Of a DNA stretch of 64,000 nt, positions 40,174 to 48,100 are shown piece after piece. Both the position numbers and the translations under genes were made by a program. This stretch comes from Deefgea piscis (GTDB taxonomy: Bacteria; Pseudomonadota; Gammaproteobacteria; Burkholderiales; Chitinibacteraceae): NCBI RefSeq assembly GCF_019665785.1, contig NZ_CP081149.1, positions 2,046,001 through 2,110,000 of the forward strand, in the 5' to 3' direction. Under the pieces are notes generated by a model. The model was not told the DNA's origin, ran no database searches, and saw nothing but the letters and a program-made list of their open reading frames with translations. Each line of letters begins with the position of its first letter. Position 1 is the first letter of the stretch.

Positions 40174-41508
40174 ATGAAACGGATTTTACCGCAATCATTC
40201 ACCAAGGTGCGCGCCACTAGTGCGCTTTCGACGCAAGCATCTTGGCAAAAAAGACATTTAGCATGGTTGACAGCAGCCGTGTTTTTACCACTTAGCTTGA
40301 TGGTGACCGCTTACGGTGTGGTTGAATACGGCCCGATCGAGCCGGTCAATGTGCGCCAAGTCACACAACAACTCATCACCCCTAAAATTATTTCAGCGCA
40401 GAGTGATACGCCATTCTGGCGTGAAGAAATCATTCAAACCGGCGACGGGCTGGGCAAGTTGTTTAATAAACTATCGATCAACGATAACCAAGCATGGGAA
40501 TTCATTCGCACCGACCCCAGCGCAAAAGTATTGTATGAGTTGTCGGCTGGGCGTTTAATTCGCGCCCAAACCACGCCCGACGGTCGTTTATTACAAATGA
40601 GCTACCTCAATAAAGCCGGCAATTTGATTCAAGTGATTCGCAATGGCGAGCAACTTAGCACCCAAATTGCGCCCGCCGTATCGGAGAAATACACCCAGCA
40701 AAAATCTGGCACGATTAGCAGCTCTTTTTATGGCGCAACCGATGCAATCGGCCTACCCGATGAAGTCGCCCAACAGTTAATCGAAGCTTTTGAGCAAAAA
40801 GTCGACTTTCATAACAGCCTTAAAGCCGGGGATCACTTCTCGGTGATTTACGAAGTTGAGAAAAGTGGCGGCGAAGACTTACGTACCGGCCGGATTTTAG
40901 CCGCACAATTTACCAATAACGGCCAAACACACGAGATTTACTGGTTTGCTGGCGCAGGAATTGAAGGCGCTTATTTTGATCAAAATGGCGAAACTTCAGG
41001 ACAGAGCTTTATGTCTTCGCCAGTGAAGTTCTCACGGATTAGCTCAGGATTTTCACGCCGTTACCATCCGGTATTATTTAAATGGAAATCACACAAAGGC
41101 GTTGATTACGCTGCACCAACAGGCACACCCATCTACAGCGCAGCCGACGGTGTAGTAACACGCGTAACTCGTGATGCGGGCTATGGTAAGTTTGTTGAAA
41201 TCAAACATGGCGACCAATACAGCACGTTGTACGCACATATGTCGGCCTTTGCCAAAGGCTTGAAAGCTGGGCAAAGCATTAAAAAGGGCGAGGTGATTGG
41301 TGCCGTGGGCCGCACGGGCCGTGTCACCGGACCACATTTGCATTACGAATTCAAAGTCAAAGGCACGCAAGTTAATCCATTGACGCTCAAGCTACCCAAT
41401 AGCAAACCGCTCAATGCCACGCAATTGGCGCAATTTAAACCACAAATGATGCGAACAAAGCAACAATTAGCACTACTGAGCAAGGTAGAATTGGCCAAAT
41501 TGGATTAA
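40174..41508 (+). CDS. M23 family murein endopeptidase (MepM/YebA-like)
   Basis: A 444-residue membrane-anchored peptidoglycan hydrolase. A hydrophobic anchor is at about residues 31-50, a Csd3/OapA-like middle follows (TGDGLGKLFNKLSI, GDHFSVIYE), and the C-terminal LytM domain is intact: HKGVDYAAPTGTPIYS gives the first His and Asp, and GPHLHYEF gives the HxH pair. This contrasts with NlpD in the same window, whose ligands are lost. It probably opens peptide crosslinks for cell-wall growth. anmK follows 19 bases later, so wall opening and muropeptide recycling are adjacent. Confidence 0.9.
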   Translation: MKRILPQSFTKVRATSALSTQASWQKRHLAWLTAAVFLPLSLMVTAYGVVEYGPIEPVNVRQVTQQLITPKIISAQSDTPFWREEIIQTGDGLGKLFNKLSINDNQAWEFIRTDPSAKVLYELSAGRLIRAQTTPDGRLLQMSYLNKAGNLIQVIRNGEQLSTQIAPAVSEKYTQQKSGTISSSFYGATDAIGLPDEVAQQLIEAFEQKVDFHNSLKAGDHFSVIYEVEKSGGEDLRTGRILAAQFTNNGQTHEIYWFAGAGIEGAYFDQNGETSGQSFMSSPVKFSRISSGFSRRYHPVLFKWKSHKGVDYAAPTGTPIYSAADGVVTRVTRDAGYGKFVEIKHGDQYSTLYAHMSAFAKGLKAGQSIKKGEVIGAVGRTGRVTGPHLHYEFKVKGTQVNPLTLKLPNSKPLNATQLAQFKPQMMRTKQQLALLSKVELAKLD

Positions 41509-41527
41509 TTCACAGGATGTAGCGGCA

Positions 41528-42622
41528 ATGGCGCAGAGCAATCTTTATATTGGGCTCATGACAGGCACCAGCTTGGATGGTATCGATGCAGTCATCGTCG
41601 ACATGCAAGGCACAACGCCACGCTTGGTCGCCAGCTTGGGCGCGCCACTGCCGCCACTACTGCGCGCGCAATTATTGCAATTACAAAGCGCGTCGCACGA
41701 TGAAATTCATTTGGCGCAACTCGCGGCCAATGCGCATAGCCTGGCCTCTGCCGATGTGGTGGCGATGCTGCTCGAAAAAGCGCAACTCAAACCCGATGCT
41801 ATTCGGGCCATTGGCAATCATGGGCAAACCATTCGTCACCGCCCGGAGCTAGGGTATACCCTGCAAATCGGCAATCATGCTCTGCTTGCTGAACATACAG
41901 GCATTACCGTAGTCGGTGACTTTCGATCTCGGGACGTTGCTGCGGGCGGGCAAGGCGCGCCGCTAGTGCCCGCATTTCATCAAGCTGTGTTTGCTAGCCC
42001 TCATCAAAATCGGGTGGTGCTGAATATTGGTGGTATTGCTAATTTGAGCTGGCTAGGTCAAAACCAGGCCATTACAGGCTTTGATAGCGGCCCGGGCAAT
42101 GTGCTAATGGATTTGTGGATCCACCAACATCTAGGGGTCAATTACGATGCCGATGGTGCTTGGGCGGCCAGCGGTCAAATCTTGCCTGATTTACTGACGC
42201 GCATGCTCAACGAGCCATTTTTTGCCCTTAGTGCCCCCAAAAGCACCGGTCGTGATTTATTTCATCATGCATGGTTAGAGCAACACTTGCTAGGTCGGAA
42301 CGATAAACCAGCTGACGTGCAAGCGACTTTATGTGCACTCAGCGCTTACAGTATGAGCCAAGCCATTTTAAGCCAAGGGCGACCAGATAAAGTACTGGTC
42401 TGTGGTGGTGGCGCACACAATCAGCAGTTGATGCGTCTTTTGGCCCAGCAACTCCCTGGCCCGGTAAGCAGCACTGCCAGCGTTGGCGTTCATCCCGACT
42501 GGGTTGAAGCATTTGCTTTTGCATGGCTGGCCGAGCGCTGCATAAACGGGCTAAGCGCCAACCTACCTGCTGTTACCGGCGCGCAAGGCCCACGCATTTT
42601 AGGGGCCATCTGGCCAAACTAA
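41528..42622 (+). CDS. anmK: Anhydro-N-acetylmuramic acid kinase
   Basis: Cleaves and phosphorylates 1,6-anhydroMurNAc to MurNAc-6-P in peptidoglycan recycling. The 364 residues start with GLMTGTSLDGIDAV, the family signature, and carry GNHGQTIRH, VVGDFRSRDVAAGGQGAPL and FDSGPGNVLMD. It lies directly after the M23 peptidase gene and is probably cotranscribed; the same neighbours occur in other Neisseriales (family knowledge). Confidence 0.96.
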   Translation: MAQSNLYIGLMTGTSLDGIDAVIVDMQGTTPRLVASLGAPLPPLLRAQLLQLQSASHDEIHLAQLAANAHSLASADVVAMLLEKAQLKPDAIRAIGNHGQTIRHRPELGYTLQIGNHALLAEHTGITVVGDFRSRDVAAGGQGAPLVPAFHQAVFASPHQNRVVLNIGGIANLSWLGQNQAITGFDSGPGNVLMDLWIHQHLGVNYDADGAWAASGQILPDLLTRMLNEPFFALSAPKSTGRDLFHHAWLEQHLLGRNDKPADVQATLCALSAYSMSQAILSQGRPDKVLVCGGGAHNQQLMRLLAQQLPGPVSSTASVGVHPDWVEAFAFAWLAERCINGLSANLPAVTGAQGPRILGAIWPN

Positions 42623-42683
42623 GTTCAGTAAAATCAAAACACTGACACGACCAATCAATTCAAAACACGGCCGCAGACAGCAT

Positions 42684-42944
42684 ATGAGTATTAAAATCGA
42701 CAAATCGCTACACCCACAATTACAACACGCCATTCAGCGCTATTGCCAAGAAGAACTCGATACCGATATTGGCGAACTGCAAGCGACGTTGGTGCTGGAT
42801 TTTGTACTGCGTGAAATCGGCCCGCATATCTACAACCAAGCGATTCGCGACGCGCAAAACCACCTGGCACAACAAGTGGAGTCGCTTCCGGAGCATTGCT
42901 TTGAAGTCGCTACAGGGTATTGGAATAAAAAAGCCCAGCGCTGA
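42684..42944 (+). CDS. DUF2164 family protein
   Basis: An 86-residue soluble protein with the family pattern RYCQEELDTDIGELQATLVLDF followed by IGPHIYNQAIRDAQ (a short helical protein of unknown role). It lies 61 bases after anmK on the same strand. No function is known for the family. Confidence 0.85.
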   Translation: MSIKIDKSLHPQLQHAIQRYCQEELDTDIGELQATLVLDFVLREIGPHIYNQAIRDAQNHLAQQVESLPEHCFEVATGYWNKKAQR

Positions 42945-43011
42945 TGGGTATATCAATCTAAATCTTATTTAACAAAGACTAGATCAACATACCCCAATAC
43001 ATTTCTTAATT

Positions 43012-43224
43012 TCAATCCATCCATTGTTGCCGCAAAAAAATCAAGACGCGGCTAAGCTCTTGCGCCGTGTCTAGCGCCGAATAGCCGCGCTAATGACCGC
43101 CCTGCGCTTTTTCAAAAAACAGCACGTTGCGCCCAAAATCGTGCAACTTGGCAACCATTTTTCTTGCGTGCCCCGGATGAACTAGATCATCATGACTGAC
43201 GCAACTTAGTAATACAGCAGAATT
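43012..43224 (-). pseudogene. Decayed C-terminal fragment of a prolyl oligopeptidase
   Basis: On the minus strand this reads as the last ~70 residues of an S9 peptidase: VLLSCVSHDDLVHPGHARKM, then LFFEKAQGGH, an in-frame TAG (43090-43092), and on to LIFLRQQWMD before TGA. It aligns without gaps to the end of the intact S9 peptidase gene at 53546 in this window (LLSCASSDDRVHPAHARKMA, FFEKAHGGH, LVFLQQRLMD). The catalytic Asp and His positions are still present, but the stop and the loss of everything upstream make it a remnant. It fills an otherwise gene-free gap. Confidence 0.88.
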
Positions 43225-43256
43225 AACCATCACCTTCAAGTCATTAGGATGAAAGC

Positions 43257-44000
43257 ATGTCAAGTGTACGCGCGTCTTTATTGGGTTTGGGCATCAGTAT
43301 TGCAGTGGGTTTGGTGCTGTCTGCTGCAATTGTCAGTTATACCGCCAACCGCATCGGTAACAACAAGCAATCAGTCTCGGTAAAAGGTTTAGCCGAAAAA
43401 GCAGTCAGTGCCGATCAAGCGCGCTGGACGATCACTGTAAACGGGGTTGGGGCTAGCTTGCCAGAGGCCTTTGCCCATTTGCGCGCCAACCAACCCATGC
43501 TGCTGACGTTTTTAAAGCAACAGGGTTTTAAAGATCAACAGATTTCAAGCAGCCGCGAAGCGCATCAAATTGTCTATAAGCAAGACGCTGTAGGCCGCCC
43601 GACCCGCGAGATTGAGCAATACATTGCCAGCCAAAACGTCATGCTCGCAAGCAATGATGTGCAAGCGGTGGATAAAGCCGCTGGCAAAATCGTACAGCTG
43701 ACTGAAAGTGGTTTGCCAATTCAAGTGAACGACCCAGAGTTTTTAGTCAGCACCCTCGAAGCCGTCAAAATGTCGCTAATTGCCAACGCAACCCGCAATG
43801 CGCATGATCGTGCCACTGAATTTGCCAAAACTGGTGGCGCACAAGTCGGCGCAATGAAATCAGCCACCCAAGGTGCATTTTATATCCTGCCTGCCCAAGG
43901 CGGCGGCAGCAACGATGATTACGGTGGCGCTTACGACAAATCCACTATCGCCAAACTCGCCCGAGTCGTCGTAACGGTGGAGTATGCGATTAGTCAATAG
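43257..44000 (+). CDS. SIMPL (DUF541) domain periplasmic protein
   Basis: The 247 residues start with a hydrophobic signal or anchor (LLGLGISIAVGLVLSAAIVSY) and continue as a SIMPL domain: VSVKGLAEKAVSADQARWTI, then the Leu/Gln-rich middle and a VVVTVEYAI end. Members are envelope proteins of unclear function, some linked to oxidative stress. It stands between a pseudogene and an SDR gene without clear operon partners. Confidence 0.83.
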   Translation: MSSVRASLLGLGISIAVGLVLSAAIVSYTANRIGNNKQSVSVKGLAEKAVSADQARWTITVNGVGASLPEAFAHLRANQPMLLTFLKQQGFKDQQISSSREAHQIVYKQDAVGRPTREIEQYIASQNVMLASNDVQAVDKAAGKIVQLTESGLPIQVNDPEFLVSTLEAVKMSLIANATRNAHDRATEFAKTGGAQVGAMKSATQGAFYILPAQGGGSNDDYGGAYDKSTIAKLARVVVTVEYAISQ

Positions 44001-44195
44001 TGCTCATGCCAATCAGGGCGCAAACAACGAGTGGCATCGTCAGACTATCATCAAGTTTAAATTCAACTATATTTATCTTGTCAACTTATTGTTTTACTAG
44101 AGGCTGACTTTTTGTGGATAAATCCGGAACTTGCGCAAAGGCTTCCGCTTCTTTGCGCCCGGTGGTCAAAATTCAGGTGGCGAACAGGAGGCACA

Positions 44196-44930
44196 ATGAT
44201 GGTTAGCAATAATGGCAAAGTGGCACTGATTACGGGTGGCAACAAGGGCTTGGGCAAGGAAATTGGACGGCAGCTCGGGGCACTGGGTTACACGGTGGTG
44301 CTTGCTGCGCGGGATGTGACAGCGGGGGCAGCCGCAGCGGCAGAATTAGTGGCTGCTGGCTACGATGCGCACACCGTGCGCCTTGAGGTCACGCAGGCTG
44401 ACGACATCCATCATTTGGTGAGTTATATCGAATCTACTTTCGGCAAACTCGATGTACTCGTAAATAATGCAGGGATCGCGCTTGAGTTTGACGGCAATCC
44501 GACCAATGCCGACAAAGTTCGCCGCACCCTTGAGGTTAATCTGATTGCGCCTTACGCGATCACTGAGGCGCTGGTTCCTCTACTAGCGCGTAGTACAGAT
44601 GCGCGGGTGATTAACCAATCGTCGATACTCGGCTCGATTAGCAACGCAGAAGCTGCTTGGGAGCAAGTGGCCGGATTTACTGCGGCAGGTTACTCGTGTT
44701 CCAAGGCCGGTTTAAATATGCTGACCTTGATCCAATCAAAGACGCTGAGCGACCAAGGAATTGCAGTCGCTGCGGCTCACCCCGGCTGGGTCAAAACCGA
44801 TCTTGGCTCACAAGCTGCGCCGATGGAGGTGGATGAGGGAGCCAGCACGGTCGTGACTCTGCTTACCATAGACCGTGCGCAATTTCCGCACGGCCAGCTG
44901 CGGCATAATGACGATCGCTTGCCTTGGTAG
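44196..44930 (+). CDS. Short-chain dehydrogenase/reductase
   Basis: NAD(P)-dependent oxidoreductase with a Rossmann fold. AGGAGG lies 5 bases before the ATG at 44196, giving 244 residues. The cofactor motif TGGNKGLG is at about residues 14-21, the structural NNAG is present, and the catalytic triad appears as NQSSILGS and YSCSK. Similar to carbonyl-reductase-like SDRs; substrate unknown. It ends with a strong terminator. Confidence 0.87.
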   Translation: MMVSNNGKVALITGGNKGLGKEIGRQLGALGYTVVLAARDVTAGAAAAAELVAAGYDAHTVRLEVTQADDIHHLVSYIESTFGKLDVLVNNAGIALEFDGNPTNADKVRRTLEVNLIAPYAITEALVPLLARSTDARVINQSSILGSISNAEAAWEQVAGFTAAGYSCSKAGLNMLTLIQSKTLSDQGIAVAAAHPGWVKTDLGSQAAPMEVDEGASTVVTLLTIDRAQFPHGQLRHNDDRLPW

Positions 44931-44975
44931 GGTAAGAAGGCGGGCAGCGCCTGCCCTGCAGACGTTCGATGTTAC

Positions 44976-45014
44976 GTATTTCAGGGGCACAGCCCCCTGA
45001 AATACATTTTTCTT
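44976..45014 (+). terminator. Terminator after the SDR gene
   Basis: Perfect 12-base arms GTATTTCAGGGG and CCCCTGAAATAC with a 6-base loop, followed by ATTTTTCTTT. A second small hairpin, GGGCAG-CGC-CTGCCC, lies just before it. Confidence 0.88.
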
Positions 45015-45126
45015 TGAGCGTTCTTAAAAAACCAAACGCTTATTTTTGTTTCTGATTGGTTTTGCCTTTCCACGAATCAGCACGTCCTGTGGTTCACGAT
45101 TTAAGTTTTTTCGTTACCTTACTGCA

Positions 45127-48100
45127 TTAGTTTATTTGCCCCAGCAAGATGAGCAGCTCATCCAAAGCCGCATCAAAATCGAATTCATTCACTGCAGCGC
45201 ATACTTTGCGCGCCGCCTTTTCAAGCTCGCTGCCTTTGACTAAATCGCCTATCTCCTCAGCCAGATCGGCGGCCTCTGCGTCGTTATCCTCCAGTAAGGC
45301 TTTTAGCCGCTTTAAAAGTGGTCTCAAGGCCTCTAGCGCTAGAGGTGCAGCAGGCGCCGCCCAAGGTACAGTCGCATCAGCTGAAGCGGGTTTATCCAGT
45401 GCATCTAGTCCCACAATCACCGGCACTAGCTCGGCGAGCACCTTGGCCAATAGCTCATCGAGCACTGCATCGGCAGCACCTAACTCGCAAGCCGACTCTA
45501 ATTGACCGGCCGCCGCCTGCAGCGCTTTGGCACCAATGGTGCCCGCAGTACCTTTTAAAGTGTGTGCTGCTCGCTCTGCCGCCCTTGCATCAGTTCCCTG
45601 ACGCGCAGCAGCAAATAAGCTGGCAAAGTCGCGCTGCCCTTCCCTGAATTTAGCCAGTATTTTGCGATATAGATTGATGTTGTTTTGCGTCGTTGCCAGT
45701 CCTGCGCTCACCTCGACCCCAGGCAGATTCGGCAGACCCGACTCATCTTTGGCCGCCAAACTTGTCACAACGCTCGCAACTGGCGGCTTAGCCGACGAAA
45801 ACCATTTGGCGATAGTGGTAAACATATTACCGACGTTGAGCGGTTTGGCGATGTGATCGAGCATGCCCGCTTCAATCACTTTGTCTCGGTCGCCCGCCAT
45901 CGCGTTGGCCGTCATCGCGACAATCGGCAAATGGCGGGTGAGCGGATTCTGGCGAATCGCCCGCGTCGCCGCGTAGCCGTCCATGACCGGCATTTGGCAA
46001 TCCATGAGCACGCCATCAAATTGCTGATCGAGCGCTAGAATATCTAGCGCTTCTTGACCATGATTGGCCACGACTACGATCATTCCGGCTTGCCCTAGTA
46101 ACTCCTTCGCCAGTTCCTGATTCATATCATTGTCTTCAACCAGCAACACCCTAGCTCCAGCTAGTTTGGCCATGGCCTCTTGATAAGTGTGATCTTTTTG
46201 GTCGGTTCGGGTTTCTGTGACCACGTCTTTGCCAAGCGCTTGACTTATCGCGACCAGCAAAGTCGACGCCGTGACTGGCTTGCTCAGTACCGAGTTCAGC
46301 GCCAGTCCCGTAGCGCCACTAACGGCCTCATCACCACCATAGGCGGTCACCATAATGACCGCAGGGGATTTGGTGTAGGGCCGGCTTTGTAATTGCATAA
46401 CCGTTTCCACTCCGTTCATGACGGGCATTTTCCAGTCCATGAGTACCAGATCGTAGTTCTGCGTACTCCTTTGTGCCTCATCTAGCATTTTCAGCGCCTC
46501 ATGACCGCCATCGGCCACATCGGCCACCATGCCAAAACTGCGTGACATGGACGATAAAATTTCACGCGCCGACGGATTATCATCGACCACCAGCACCTTG
46601 ATACCTCGCAACTCATCGGCGCGGAACATCCGACGTTGCACAGGGCTGGCCTGCAAACCAAAACGGGCATGAAAGTGAAACACCGATCCTTTGCCAACCT
46701 CACTTTCAACCCAAATCCGGCCATGCATTAACTCGACTAGCGTTTTTGAAATGGCCAGTCCCAAGCCAGTGCCGCCGTATTTGCGCGTCGTTGATGCGTC
46801 TGCTTGGCTAAACGATTGGAACATCTTGCCGCATTGCTCTGGCGTCATGCCGATGCCAGAGTCTTTGACCGAAAAGTGCAGCTCGACCCCGTCGTCGTCT
46901 TCAAACACCTTTTCGATGCTAACAATCACTTCACCGTACTCAGTGAATTTCACCGCATTATTGCCAAGGTTGATCAACACCTGGCCAAGCCGCAAGGAAT
47001 CTCCGACCAAGGTGGTCGGCACATCAGGTGCAGTATTAAATAACAACTCCAAGCCCTTGTCTTCCGCCTTCATGCCGACTAAATGCCCCAGGTTGTCCAT
47101 TACATCTTCGAGCCGGAAATCAGTTTGCTCCATCGACATCTTGCCGGCTTCTATTTTCGAAAAATCGAGAATGTCATTGATAATCCCCAATAGGTTTTCA
47201 CCCGAACGGTGCACCTTCTCGATGTAATTGCGTTGCTTTTTGTCGAGTTGCGTTTGCAGTGCTAGATGCGACATGCCGATGATCGCGTTCATAGGGGTGC
47301 GAATTTCATGACTCATATTGGCTAGGAAGTTGCTCTTGGTTTGAGTCGCCTCTTCGGCGATCTGCTTCGCGTCGCGAATGGCGTCTTCAGCCAACTTGCT
47401 CTCGGTGATATCCACCGTGACACCGTACATATCGGTGGCCGTGCCATGCTCATCGCGCACCACTTGCCCCATGGCGCGCACCCAGATTACGCGGCCATCA
47501 CTTGGCCGTTGATAGGCATAAGTCGCATCGTAACGCGGCACGGTTCCTGCCAACGCTGCGGCGTAGTTTTGATACATCAACTCAGCAGCCTCTTTATTGG
47601 CTTTTTCAGCATTAGCAAAGCACTCTTTGCCAAGGTGATACAAGCAATCTGGCCGTGGCGGATCACCTAAGATGGTGGCGTTACGCTCTGAAGAGATGTA
47701 ATACTCGCTGCCTTGATTCAGCGGGATATGCCAGTGCCCAGCGCGTGTCAGTTCAAGCGCTTGTTCGTTGAGGAAATTGGCGTGCTGTAAGGCTTTTTCG
47801 GCCTGCTTACGCTCGGTGATATCGGTGGCAATACCACACATGCCATATACCTCGCCTTGCTCATTAATCAGTGGCAATTTGGTGGTGATATAGTCGCGTG
47901 GCCCTAGCTCAAGATGCGGTACACGTTCTTCATAGGTTTGCCGCTCACGACTCACCATTACTAGCCTGTCTTGCGTTGTAATTGCGTTAGCAACTTCGAG
48001 TGGCATGACGTCTAAGTCGGTCTTGCCAATAATTTCTGTTTTGGAGATGCCAGTCGCTCGTTGATATTCGTCGTTAACCAACAAATGACGCCCCTGCAGG

